Positions 1-8,154 of a DNA stretch of 34,668 bases are shown here, piece by piece. The translations under genes were made by a program, and so were the position numbers. The stretch is from contig CAJLBJ010000023.1 of the NCBI GenBank assembly GCA_905204935.1, positions 1 through 34,668 of the forward strand. The letters are read 5' to 3'. A model generated the notes under the pieces. The model saw only the letters and a list, made by a program, of their open reading frames with translations. It did not search any database and had not been told where the DNA came from. Numbering within the stretch: the first letter of the stretch is position 1; the number at the start of each line of letters is the position of its first letter. This stretch comes from an uncultured Lactobacillus sp. (GTDB lineage: Bacteria > Bacillota > Bacilli > Lactobacillales > Lactobacillaceae).

Positions 1-49
1 TTTGTTCAGTTTTCAAAGATCTACTCAAGTTGTATTTAACAACTTTTAT
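1..49 (-). promoter_or_regulatory. Leader of an rRNA operon (left edge)
   Basis: Read on the minus strand, this stretch follows the promoter at 50-78 and ends in CTTTGAAAACTGAACAAA. That string is typical of the leader and spacer regions of Bacillales and Lactobacillales rrn operons and is thought to take part in antitermination and processing. The 16S rRNA gene should start shortly beyond the left edge. No rRNA sequence itself is inside the window, so the identity is an inference from the leader motif and the promoter cluster. Confidence 0.7.
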
Positions 50-78
50 ATTATACCGAATCAACATTTAAGTGTCAA
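50..78 (-). promoter_or_regulatory. rRNA operon promoter, proximal (P2)
   Basis: On the minus strand the -35 TTGACA (73-78) and -10 TATAAT (50-55) are both perfect consensus and separated by 17 bp. The sequence after the -10 (ATAAAAGTTGT) is shared with the next promoter upstream, which suggests duplication of a promoter unit. Confidence 0.85.
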
Positions 79-148
79 GCACTTTTTATTTATTTTTGAA
101 TAAAAATTCAATCGTAAACCAATATATTTGATTCGTGACAACTTTTAT

Positions 149-177
149 ATCTTACCAAATTTAGCTTATCTAGTCAA
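149..177 (-). promoter_or_regulatory. rRNA operon promoter, middle (P1)
   Basis: The minus strand shows TTGACT (172-177) and TAAGAT (149-154) with a 17-bp spacer, followed by the same ATAAAAGTTGT discriminator and early transcribed sequence as the proximal promoter. Confidence 0.7.
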
Positions 178-233
178 GATATTTTTTGTTATCTTTTTTA
201 AGTTTTTGCCGTTGCATATCAGCAACGATATTT

Positions 234-262
234 ACTATACAGGCTTTTTCTCCTCACGTCAA
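234..262 (-). promoter_or_regulatory. rRNA operon promoter, distal
   Basis: The minus strand shows TTGACG (257-262) and TATAGT (234-239) with a 17-bp spacer. A short hairpin (CGTTGC/GCAACG, 210-227) lies just downstream. Its early transcribed sequence differs from the two promoters closer to the rRNA gene, so it may respond to different conditions. Confidence 0.6.
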
Positions 263-399
263 CATCTTTTATAAAATTAAAACGTTATCAAATATTTTTA
301 TTTTTTATCCCAAATATTATCGAAATATCTAATCCTAATTTTCGTATATCTATCATCTATCTTGTATTTAAATTAATAAACGTCCGTCTTTATAACAAC

Positions 400-425
400 A
401 AAAAAGACGAGAATAACTCTCGTCT
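400..425 (-). terminator. Terminator of the mannose PTS operon
   Basis: A perfect 7-bp stem (AGACGAG/CTCGTCT, 405-411 and 419-425) with a 7-nt loop is followed on the minus strand by a run of Ts. It sits 9 bp after the manO stop codon and isolates the operon from the rRNA promoters. Confidence 0.85.
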
Positions 426-433
426 CAGAAAAA

Positions 434-811
434 TTATTTTGGCTTATTAAATCGGCGTTTAATTCCCCGACTAAGAACTTGGAAGAAGGATAATGAACGA
501 ACCATATGTTGTGGATCGACATAATTACGAATCGCCCGTAAAACAACCTTAGGATTTTTAGAAGAAAACGTATATGTCCCATTTTTCTTGGTTTGAATTG
601 CATAACGTGGAATCCACTTTCCTCCTAATAAGACAGATGCAATCACCAAATCCACTTCTTCCCATGGAATCTGCACGAATTTGCGTGGATCACGGTCATT
701 ATAAAATTCAAAACCCCGATCCCCTATCATTATCTTACCATAATCAGTCAAACCTAAATAAGACGTTGCGTCCATCACTAAATCGACTTTTGTATTAAGC
801 GATTCTACCAT
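434..811 (-). CDS. manO: ManO, DUF956 family protein of the mannose PTS operon
   Basis: This 125-residue protein matches what I know of the DUF956/ManO family, which is found almost only as the last gene of mannose-class PTS operons in Firmicutes. It has no signal peptide or membrane segment. Its mixed beta-strand sequence holds a central IPWEEVDLVIASV stretch and a basic C-terminus (RGIKRRFNKPK). The ATG follows a good AGGAGGAAAG-like ribosome site (ATGGAGGAAAG). Biochemical function is not established; a modulatory role on the transporter or its regulation is usually proposed. It is separated from manZ by about 100 bp holding a stable hairpin, so its level may be tuned separately from the permease genes. 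Confidence 0.85.
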   Translation of the reverse strand: MVESLNTKVDLVMDATSYLGLTDYGKIMIGDRGFEFYNDRDPRKFVQIPWEEVDLVIASVLLGGKWIPRYAIQTKKNGTYTFSSKNPKVVLRAIRNYVDPQHMVRSLSFFQVLSRGIKRRFNKPK

Positions 812-856
812 TTTCTTTCCTCCATTTCACAACAAATTTCAATTCCATCATATCAT

Positions 857-892
857 AAAAGCAGCCCCATCCCAACGGATAGAACTGCTTTT
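857..892 (-). other. Intercistronic hairpin between manZ and manO
   Basis: An outer stem AAAAGCAG/CTGCTTTT (857-864 with 885-892) encloses an inner TATCC/GGATG pairing. On the minus strand no T-run follows directly, so it resembles an mRNA stability or processing element, or a leaky terminator, more than a full terminator. Confidence 0.5.
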
Positions 893-911
893 GTTAAGAT
901 TGTTCCAAATA

Positions 912-1826
912 TTAAAGTAAGTGAATTACGTGACCCACAATACCTACAACGAACAATGCGAGAATGATTACGATTGGAGATACTTTCTTCTTAAGCAACC
1001 ACATGCAAAGAAGTGTCAAGAGTAAACCAGCCAAACCTGGAATTAATTGATCCAAGTTGTTTTGCAATGTTGTAACTTTAATATCAGACAATGCCAAACC
1101 ATTTGCTTGTTGTTCTAACGCAGAACGAATACCAGCTGTACCTTTTGGTAATTTATCCCAGTTGATGAATGCACCATCACTCAAGGTTGTCTTGGAAACA
1201 ACTGGAGTGAACTTGATAGATACCCAACGTTGAATCAACGCACCTAACACGAACATCCCCATCAAAGATGCTCCACGAGTAACTTGTTGCAATAAACCAC
1301 CAGATAAGTCTTCTGTAATCTTAGAACCAGCTTTGTAGCCAAATTCTTGTGTATACCACATGAAGGCCCAACGAATAATATTCCAGCAAACAAAGAATAA
1401 AATTGGTCCTAAAATGCTACCACCTAAAGCCAAAGATGCACCCAAAGCACCAAGCATTGGACGAACAGTATACCAGAACACTGGATCACCAACACCGGCC
1501 AAAGGTCCCATCATACCAACTTTAACCCCTTGGATAGCAACGTCGTCAACTTCAGCACCGTTGGCACGTTCTTCTTCCAAAGCTAAAGTAACACCGATAA
1601 CTGGTGATGCTAAATATGGGTGAGTGTTAAAGAATTCCAAGTGACGCTTGTAAGCTGCGGCACGATCTTCTTTTGATTTATATAACTTATTTAAAGCTGG
1701 CATTAATGCAAAGCACCAACCACCATTTTGCATACGTTCGTAGTTCCAAGAACCTTGAAGGAAGGTAGAACGCCATGCAACAGATAAACGATCTTTTTTA
1801 GTTAAAGTAATTTTCTTTTCTGTCAT
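912..1826 (-). CDS. manZ: PTS mannose-class EIID membrane subunit
   Basis: EIID pairs with EIIC to form the membrane channel that takes up mannose, glucose and related sugars. The 304-residue protein has the family signatures: FLQGSWNYERMQNGGWCFALMPALNKLY near the N-terminus, PYLASPVIGVTLALEEE, and VKVGMMGPLAGVGDPVFWYTVRP. Hydrophobic segments fill the second half, with a final membrane span at the C-terminus. I start it at the ATG at 1826 (MTEKKITL), because the AAGGAGG ribosome site lies immediately upstream; the longer in-frame start at 1844 would place that site inside the coding sequence. It follows manY closely. Confidence 0.95.
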   Translation of the reverse strand: MTEKKITLTKKDRLSVAWRSTFLQGSWNYERMQNGGWCFALMPALNKLYKSKEDRAAAYKRHLEFFNTHPYLASPVIGVTLALEEERANGAEVDDVAIQGVKVGMMGPLAGVGDPVFWYTVRPMLGALGASLALGGSILGPILFFVCWNIIRWAFMWYTQEFGYKAGSKITEDLSGGLLQQVTRGASLMGMFVLGALIQRWVSIKFTPVVSKTTLSDGAFINWDKLPKGTAGIRSALEQQANGLALSDIKVTTLQNNLDQLIPGLAGLLLTLLCMWLLKKKVSPIVIILALFVVGIVGHVIHLL

Positions 1827-1846
1827 TTTTGTTTCCTCCTTCAATC

Positions 1847-2650
1847 CTAGTAATCATTTAAAATATCGCCAAGTGGATCACCTGTATTGGAGTTACCACC
1901 ATTTCCGTTGCCAGAACCACCCTTGCTTAATTCAAGGTAGATTAAAGCTAAGGAAACCCCGATAGCACCGATAGCAATCAATGTTAAATCAGAGATAGCT
2001 GCGATAGCAAAACCAATGATGAAGAATGGCCATACTTCACGTGTTGCCATCATGTTGATAACTAAAGCATAACCAACGGCAACAACCATGCCACCACCGA
2101 TAGCCATACCATCGTTTAACCAAGCTGGCATTGATTCTAGGAAATGACGAACTGCAGAAGCAGGAATAAAGATCAAGCAAGCAGCAGGAATTGCAATACG
2201 TAAACCTTGCATACAAATAGCTAAGATTTGCCAAATTTCAATCTTGCGGTAGTTACCTTCTTCAGCTGCTTTATCCATAATATGCACAATTGGCACAGCC
2301 AATGTACGCACAACCATTGTTAAGAACAAACCAGCAACAGCCAATGGGATTGCAATAGCGATTGCTGCGTTAACACCTTTAACACCTTGACCACCTAAAA
2401 CCAAAATAATAGCGGAAGCAACAGATGCCAAAGCTGCATCGGGCGCTACAGCAGCACCGATATTTGCCCAACCCATTGCGATCATTTGTAACGAACCACC
2501 TAAAACGATACCGGCTTCTAAGTTGCCTGTAACTAAACCGATTAATGTACATGCCACAAGCGGTTGATGGAATTGGAATTCATCCAAAATACCTTCCATA
2601 CCCGCAAGAAAGGCAATAATTACTACTAAAATCATTGATATAGCAGACAT
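1847..2650 (-). CDS. manY: PTS mannose-class EIIC membrane subunit
   Basis: This 267-residue, strongly hydrophobic protein is the EIIC half of the mannose-class permease. Family-typical stretches include GMEGILDEFQFHQPLVACTL and the sugar-site region GGSLQMIAMGWANIGAAVAPDAALASVAS. Several membrane segments follow, and the C-terminal tail is rich in Gly and Asn (GGSGNGNGGNSNTG). The ATG is preceded by AGGAGG. It lies between manX and manZ in the standard order and is transcribed with them. Confidence 0.95.
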   Translation of the reverse strand: MSAISMILVVIIAFLAGMEGILDEFQFHQPLVACTLIGLVTGNLEAGIVLGGSLQMIAMGWANIGAAVAPDAALASVASAIILVLGGQGVKGVNAAIAIAIPLAVAGLFLTMVVRTLAVPIVHIMDKAAEEGNYRKIEIWQILAICMQGLRIAIPAACLIFIPASAVRHFLESMPAWLNDGMAIGGGMVVAVGYALVINMMATREVWPFFIIGFAIAAISDLTLIAIGAIGVSLALIYLELSKGGSGNGNGGNSNTGDPLGDILNDY

Positions 2651-2679
2651 GTTTTATCCTCCTATCTTTTTTAAAAACA

Positions 2680-3663
2680 CTAGTTCAACTCTTTACGAGC
2701 TTTTTCAAGAATATCATCCATGTTATCTCTAGAATCTGCAGGAACTTTACGAACATCGAATTTGATACCCATCTTCTTTAATTCGTCATAAGTTGCCACA
2801 TCATCTTTACCTAAGGAAAGAACCTTGTTAACAGCCACTTTACCTACAGAGTGTGCCATAGAGCCAACGTTTAATTCCTTGATATCAACGCCACCTTTGA
2901 TTGCTTCTAAGGCATCTTGTGGTGTTTCAAATAACAAGAGAGCTTTAGTGTTACCAAAACGAGGATCTTTTGCAACTTCAATCATCTTCTTGATTGGCAC
3001 AACGTTAGCCTTTACTCCTGGAGGAGCAGCTTCTGTAATTAAGCTCTTACGTAAATTGTCTTTTGCAACTCCATCAGAAACAACAATGATACGATCTGGT
3101 TGAGTTGTCTTAGTCCATGCTGTTGCAACTTGACCGTGTAATAAACGAGAATCGATACGTGCTAAAACGTATTTAATCTTGCCATCACCAAGTACTGTTC
3201 CAGGAGGAATTGCTCCTGTAGGTTGTGCTGGTTTTTCAGCAGCTTTTGGTGCTTCTTTTGGTTGTAAGGATTCTGGTTTAATCTTTACGCCATCCTTACC
3301 TGTTTCGATAATGTGTGCAGCAATTTCTTGCGCAGAGTTCATCGAAAAACGTGATGCATATGCTTCGATGACCATTGGCAAGTTCATGCCGGCCACAATT
3401 GCCCATTTATCTTTATGAGCTTCAAACAAATTATTTGCTTGGTTAAATGGTGTACCGCCCCATAAATCAACTAAGAATAACACTTCTTCTTGATCGTCAA
3501 ATGAAGCGATTGCCTTTTCCATTTTAGCCCGAACATCGTCTGGGCCTTCACTTGGCATCAAGGTAACTGCTTGAACATTTTCTTGTTTACCAAAAATCAT
3601 TTCGCCTGATTGGAAAATGCCTTCAGCAAAGCCACCATGACTTGCTAGGATAATACCTACCAT
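2680..3663 (-). CDS. manX: PTS mannose-class EIIAB fusion protein
   Basis: This cytoplasmic phosphocarrier passes phosphate from HPr to the incoming sugar. The 327-residue protein has an EIIA domain at residues 1-130, with the phosphorylated His9 in ILASHGGFAEG. An Ala/Pro/Lys-rich hinge at about 130-160 leads to the EIIB domain at about 162-327, with His176 in RIDSRLLHGQVATAW. Length and order match ManX/ManL of lactobacilli and streptococci. A strong AAGGAGG site precedes the ATG. It lies 72 bp downstream of a second, free-standing EIIB, so two EIIB domains are made by one operon. Expression should depend on LevR and sigma-54 from the promoter at 4412-4428. Confidence 0.96.
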   Translation of the reverse strand: MVGIILASHGGFAEGIFQSGEMIFGKQENVQAVTLMPSEGPDDVRAKMEKAIASFDDQEEVLFLVDLWGGTPFNQANNLFEAHKDKWAIVAGMNLPMVIEAYASRFSMNSAQEIAAHIIETGKDGVKIKPESLQPKEAPKAAEKPAQPTGAIPPGTVLGDGKIKYVLARIDSRLLHGQVATAWTKTTQPDRIIVVSDGVAKDNLRKSLITEAAPPGVKANVVPIKKMIEVAKDPRFGNTKALLLFETPQDALEAIKGGVDIKELNVGSMAHSVGKVAVNKVLSLGKDDVATYDELKKMGIKFDVRKVPADSRDNMDDILEKARKELN

Positions 3664-3735
3664 TATGTTGTCCTCCTTAAAAATGTATTTAGAAACTCCT
3701 AAAACAAACTGTCAACTTTTGTCAACTCAAGACAA

Positions 3736-4236
3736 TCAGCTAACCAGCCCTTTTTCAACTAAAACCCGCCATAAATCTTTTGACGAATCATTTGAAACTT
3801 TACGCATATCCAGCGCAATTCCGTGTTGATGCATCCATTTAAATGCAACTACATCTTCTGCGTTGACCGAGATGGCATCAGAAACCATCTTGCGCGAACT
3901 GTTAAAACTAATTGCACCCACGTTAACCATTTCGACTTTGATTCCACCTTTGATTAAAGTCAAAGCATCAATCGGATCTTCGACTAAAATCAATACGCGC
4001 ATTCCATAGAAACGTGCATCTCTATAGATTCTAAGCATCTTATCTAAGGTGATAACATGCACCTTAACACCAGGTGGTCTAGCCTGTAAAATCAATGTTT
4101 TACGAATGTTATCATGAGCTACTCGATTAGAGACGACCAAAATGCGATCAACTTTCAAAACTTTTGCCCAATTGGTAGCTACTTGTCCATGAAGCAAACG
4201 ACTATCAATTCTCATTAGTTTGACATCAATCGTCAT
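3736..4236 (-). CDS. Free-standing PTS mannose-class EIIB
   Basis: A 166-residue single EIIB domain. Its N-terminus (KLMRIDSRLLHGQVATNW) closely parallels the EIIB half of ManX, and His16 is the predicted phosphorylation site. I chose the ATG at 4236 because AGGTGAT lies 6 bases upstream; a GTG at 4245 would overlap that site. It is the first gene after the sigma-54 promoter. The operon already encodes a complete EIIAB-C-D, so this copy is not needed for a minimal transporter. It may deliver phosphate to LevR (a sensor role, as proposed for Mpo-type EIIB proteins in Listeria) or be an alternative phosphodonor. That role is inferred; the domain call is firm. Confidence 0.9.
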   Translation of the reverse strand: MTIDVKLMRIDSRLLHGQVATNWAKVLKVDRILVVSNRVAHDNIRKTLILQARPPGVKVHVITLDKMLRIYRDARFYGMRVLILVEDPIDALTLIKGGIKVEMVNVGAISFNSSRKMVSDAISVNAEDVVAFKWMHQHGIALDMRKVSNDSSKDLWRVLVEKGLVS

Positions 4237-4411
4237 ATTCATCACCTAAATCTTTCAAAAACAACCTCATCAACAAAAGTTGCACCTACTCAAACCAAAA
4301 AATCTATGCAGCTTACACAAAAAAACATAATAAAAAAATTAGTTCAGCAAGTAAAACCTGCAGCTGGTCAAAAATCTTCCAGTCTGAGAAGTTTCCTTAC
4401 ACTCTTTATAT

Positions 4412-4428
4412 AGCAAGTTGCGTGCCAA
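4412..4428 (-). promoter_or_regulatory. Sigma-54 (-24/-12) promoter of the mannose PTS operon
   Basis: The minus strand reads TTGGCACGCAACTTGCT, a full match to the RpoN consensus (TTGGCAC, N5, TTGCT). It lies between the levR terminator and the free-standing EIIB gene, leaving a leader of roughly 155 nt. LevR, encoded just upstream, carries the sigma-54-contacting GAFTGA motif and is the obvious activator. Confidence 0.93.
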
Positions 4429-4481
4429 CTTTTCTGTATCACACATAATCAGCGTTAAATCAACCTAAAAATTAACTAAAA

Positions 4482-4520
4482 AAACCTCATGATACACTTA
4501 TTTTGTGTATCACGAGGTTT
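4482..4520 (-). terminator. Terminator of levR
   Basis: A 16-bp stem with one mismatch (4482-4497 with 4505-4520) and a 7-nt loop sits directly after the levR stop codon. On the minus strand it is followed by TTTTAGTTAATTTTT. It separates levR transcription from the sigma-54 promoter about 55 bp further on. Confidence 0.8.
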
Positions 4521-4524
4521 TGTA

Positions 4525-7311
4525 TCAATTTTCTGTTGCTTGTGTATCAAAAATCCGCACAATATAATACACTTCACTTAAAGGTAACTCAACATTAAGT
4601 GCATCTTTCAAGATTTCATTGGCTTGTAACACAACTTTAGCCAAGTTTTGGTCTTCTAAACTCGCTAACTCCTCACTGGTTGCCGTAATTGGTGTGTGTG
4701 TCAAATACCTTTCGATTGCTCCTGCCAAATGCATGATTAGACTGATTCTTAAAGGAGCCGTCATCAAAATTTCTGTACGGCGCTCAATAAAGTCACAGTA
4801 GTTCCATAAAATCTTGATAACCTTTTTAGGATTGATGAAGGTAAAATACTGTTCTAGATATTGACACACATCTTGTTCGCTTAGTGTAGCAAGTTGTGTA
4901 TCTTGTGTATCAACAAATAGCGTATTACTATCCATTTCTTCTAGTAGTTCAACAAACTGTTGACCTCCACCTTGCAAAAGATTTTCTAATGAAATAAACG
5001 GTGCATCGATTTGCGGATTAACAATACCTGTTGTTGCAACGATATAATGCTCTTTTTGAATCTGCGCAATCGTTTGTTGCATATTAACCACGGAAATTGG
5101 AATCACTTCGATATCGTCTAATAAATTATCGATTAAGATTTCATCAAGCATCTCTTTGATTCTTTTGGCGGTTCCTTCACCCGTAGAGCAAATTGCAATA
5201 ATCGCCTTGGGTTTATTAGCATTTGAAATTTTAACTTCTGTTTCTTTTCGATCCTCATTATGGCCAAATGGACGCGAATAACCACTAAACTCTGATAATT
5301 CATGGTAAACAGAATTTAAAGTACTATCTATCATTGATGTTTTACGCGCCGCTTCTAATACCATAGCAGTCGTCACCATATCAATTGTCTTGACCTCAAT
5401 TCCAGTCATTTCGGTAAGTTTAGCACTAAACGTCCCTAAAGAGCCCATATCAACCAAAAGTAAAACACCATTACCACGGTCAATTTTTTTGACCTTTGTG
5501 GCAATCTCATTTAAAGCAGTTAGTGGACTGATCTCTAATGACATATCAAATGAAGTCAAATTATCAACATCTAAAAGTTGCTTAACCACTTGAACCATTG
5601 AAAATGCAGTACTATTACCATGAGCGGCAACCACAATTCCAACTTTACCATTTTTAGGAGCTGCCTTAAGCGAAACCAATAGGATTGCCAGATAATACGT
5701 TTCTGAATCAGGTACCGGAAACTTATAATGCGCTTCTAAAATTGCTTTAACTTGCTTAGCTAAGGCAAATTCATTTGGATAATCTTGAACCATCGAAACG
5801 ATATTTTCCGCCACATCGCGCAATGGTTGGCCTGATTGCACACGTTTAATAAATGAACTGATATGCAAACTCATGGCATATAAGAAATTACCATTGATGT
5901 TGTAGTTTTTTTGCTTGAGAACTTTTTCAATTTCATTAGTCACATCCACAATTTCTTGATCGACAATTTCATTGAAATTTGTTTCGGTTTTTTGTAAGCC
6001 AACATTACGATAAAACGACTTTAGATGAACATTGATGTCCGTCATAATAAAGTTGTTAATTGCAGCTTGATCTAAACCTTCATCTTGCAAGACAGCTGCT
6101 TTTTTACCGATTAATTCATATAAGTTATATGGTAGTTCATAATTATCAGTATCGTTAAGATTATTAGTCGAATCATCTGGACGAATAACAAGTAATGGTT
6201 CCAATAACCTAGCAAGCTTGCCTTGTTCAACACGATCAGAGGCTAAACGCGACAACCCTTCTTTTATTTGGGGAGGTAATTGTTCAAATTGGATCGTAAT
6301 ATCATTTTCATCTTGCATACTTCCTAAAAAACCTTGTGCACAAACGAGCTGTACATTTGATTTTAACTGCCCAACGTTTCCAAACGTCACACTACCTAAC
6401 AAGGCTTGTACCACGTCTTCATTTAAGGTGATATTTTTTTGAATTCGATTGGCTTCAATTGTCAATAGGCGTTTCAACAACTGCAAACGTTCACGTGTCG
6501 TTCTTTGTTGGAAAGATGGCATTTGAATGACAATTGGAATCCGCCGAACAAAAGTCTTAAGTAAGGCACTTTCCGGATCTTCGGTTGTTGCGCATACCAA
6601 ACGTACATTGGCTTTGCTTTGCTTTCCTGTCTCACCTAAACGACTATATGTGCCATGATCCATAAAATAAAAAATCATTTCTTGTCCTTCTGGGGGTAGA
6701 CGATGAACTTCATCTAAAAACAGCATCCCTCCGTCAGCCTCTTGGATCAAACCATCTTTATCTTCGTTAGCTCCAGTAAAGGCTCCTTTGACATAACCAA
6801 ACAAATGCGACATCAACAGTTGTGGATTATGTGCATAATCAGCACAATTAAAAACCGTGATGCCTTGTTTTTGTAAAATTCCCTTATCGTAGGCGAAATG
6901 ATACATCGCATTAGCAAAAAATGTCTTCCCTGAACCAGTCGGCCCTGTAATCAAAACATTTAACCCATTTGGCGGGTATAGCAGTGCGGCTTTGGCTTGT
7001 TCTATTTGATTTTTTAGACTATCCTTACGCCCAATCAAGCGGTCAAAAACGTCATCGCTGAGTGGAACGGACACATCAACATCTGGCTTATTTACAATTT
7101 GTGGTGCTTGTGGTCTTGCATGCGCCAAGCAATACCTAACAGGGCGCCCGTTAAGCTTACTTAACTTTCCTTCACGCACCAAAACATTAAGTTCTTTGCT
7201 AACATTTGTACGCAAAATTCCTAAATCATCGACTACTGTTGCCGTTGTTAAGCCTTCGCTTGCTTGTGGATGATTCTTAAAGTACTCCCAAATTTTTTCT
7301 TTACGATTCAT
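4525..7311 (-). CDS. levR: LevR/ManR-type sigma-54-dependent PTS regulator
   Basis: This 928-residue activator opens sigma-54 promoters in response to PTS phosphorylation state. In order it has: a winged-helix DNA-binding region (1-65); an AAA+ domain with Walker A GPTGSGKT (123-130), the sigma-54 contact GAFTGA (176-181) and Walker B LFLDE (197-201); a first PRD with His483; an EIIA-Man-like domain with His564 in VVAAHG; an EIIB-Gat-like domain with Cys708 in AICSTGEG; and a second PRD with His861. All phosphorylatable residues appear intact. I start it at the ATG at 7311, eight bases after AGGAGG. It lies upstream of, and on the same strand as, the operon it should control. Confidence 0.95.
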   Translation of the reverse strand: MNRKEKIWEYFKNHPQASEGLTTATVVDDLGILRTNVSKELNVLVREGKLSKLNGRPVRYCLAHARPQAPQIVNKPDVDVSVPLSDDVFDRLIGRKDSLKNQIEQAKAALLYPPNGLNVLITGPTGSGKTFFANAMYHFAYDKGILQKQGITVFNCADYAHNPQLLMSHLFGYVKGAFTGANEDKDGLIQEADGGMLFLDEVHRLPPEGQEMIFYFMDHGTYSRLGETGKQSKANVRLVCATTEDPESALLKTFVRRIPIVIQMPSFQQRTTRERLQLLKRLLTIEANRIQKNITLNEDVVQALLGSVTFGNVGQLKSNVQLVCAQGFLGSMQDENDITIQFEQLPPQIKEGLSRLASDRVEQGKLARLLEPLLVIRPDDSTNNLNDTDNYELPYNLYELIGKKAAVLQDEGLDQAAINNFIMTDINVHLKSFYRNVGLQKTETNFNEIVDQEIVDVTNEIEKVLKQKNYNINGNFLYAMSLHISSFIKRVQSGQPLRDVAENIVSMVQDYPNEFALAKQVKAILEAHYKFPVPDSETYYLAILLVSLKAAPKNGKVGIVVAAHGNSTAFSMVQVVKQLLDVDNLTSFDMSLEISPLTALNEIATKVKKIDRGNGVLLLVDMGSLGTFSAKLTEMTGIEVKTIDMVTTAMVLEAARKTSMIDSTLNSVYHELSEFSGYSRPFGHNEDRKETEVKISNANKPKAIIAICSTGEGTAKRIKEMLDEILIDNLLDDIEVIPISVVNMQQTIAQIQKEHYIVATTGIVNPQIDAPFISLENLLQGGGQQFVELLEEMDSNTLFVDTQDTQLATLSEQDVCQYLEQYFTFINPKKVIKILWNYCDFIERRTEILMTAPLRISLIMHLAGAIERYLTHTPITATSEELASLEDQNLAKVVLQANEILKDALNVELPLSEVYYIVRIFDTQATEN

Positions 7312-7383
7312 CACCAAAGCCTCCTAAACTAAATTCGCTTTAATTTTACCATATTTAACACCAGATATCTGCCATCGGGTGGC

Positions 7384-7412
7384 TTGCACTTAGTCAACAC
7401 AACCTATATAGT
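7384..7412 (+). promoter_or_regulatory. Promoter of the carbonic anhydrase gene
   Basis: TTGCAC (7384-7389) and TATAGT (7407-7412) are separated by 17 bp, about 45 bp before the start codon. On the other strand, levR has an extended -10 (TGGTAAAAT) in the same divergent gap. Confidence 0.65.
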
Positions 7413-7457
7413 TATTGTAAACAACTGAGAATACTCAACAAATGAAGGATTTTTTTT

Positions 7458-8081
7458 ATGACACAACTCGATTATCAAAGCCAAGATACTTGGAAAGCTG
7501 ATACTTCTTGGCAATCGCCAATTGATTTAAATTTAAAAACACTGATACCACAAAAATTAACACAGCAACCACTAGCCATAACATTTCCCTCAAAACAAGA
7601 TATTAATGAGCAACCTAGTGCATCTGGTATGCAATTTTTGGCTACAGGAGAATTAAAATTCAAAGGCCAAACCTATCAACTACAACGTTTCCATTTCCAT
7701 GATGGTAGCGAGCATCTCTTTGATGGTCAACGTCTTAGCTGTGAGTTGCATTTTGTCTTTAGTGGTCCAAACAAAGAAACCTTAGTTTTAGCCGTCTTAT
7801 GTGCGCTTGATCCGACTAAAACCAACCGACAAATCGCCGATATTTTTGCGGGAAAATGCAATGACCAAGAGCTTGCAAATCTAATTCCAACTAAACTTGC
7901 CTATGTCACATACACAGGAACATTGACGACTCCACCACTCAAAAGTGATGTCACTTGGGTTGTCTTGACCACTGCGCTTGAAATTTCTCCTGTGTCTGCA
8001 GCTGCTATCAAAAACGCATTTGCCAATAATCATCGTCAGGTACAACCACTTAACAAACGCCTCATCAACTGGTTTTGTTAA
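7458..8081 (+). CDS. cah: Alpha-class carbonic anhydrase without signal peptide
   Basis: This zinc enzyme interconverts CO2 and bicarbonate. The 207-residue protein carries the alpha-class core: QSPIDL near residue 19, zinc ligands His79 and His81 in RFHFH and His98 in ELHFV, the supporting Glu85 (GSEH) and Glu96, and YTGTLTTPP followed by VTWVV, as in known alpha enzymes. The N-terminus (MTQLDYQSQDTW) has no hydrophobic segment, so the protein should stay in the cytoplasm, whereas most bacterial alpha enzymes are exported. It is slightly short for the family for that reason. A cytoplasmic enzyme would supply bicarbonate for carboxylations. It is followed by the ubiB-like gene with no clear terminator between them. 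Confidence 0.93.
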   Translation: MTQLDYQSQDTWKADTSWQSPIDLNLKTLIPQKLTQQPLAITFPSKQDINEQPSASGMQFLATGELKFKGQTYQLQRFHFHDGSEHLFDGQRLSCELHFVFSGPNKETLVLAVLCALDPTKTNRQIADIFAGKCNDQELANLIPTKLAYVTYTGTLTTPPLKSDVTWVVLTTALEISPVSAAAIKNAFANNHRQVQPLNKRLINWFC

Positions 8082-8154
8082 AAAGGTTTTTCTAAGACGA
8101 ATCTATTAAAAAGTGCTAAAATTAAGAAAATACCTAATGTAAGGTGGGATAGAC

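Noticed and set aside
210..227. CGTTGC/GCAACG hairpin near the rRNA promoters as a terminator
   Set aside because: No T-run follows on either strand in the right place, and it lies between promoters of the same direction.
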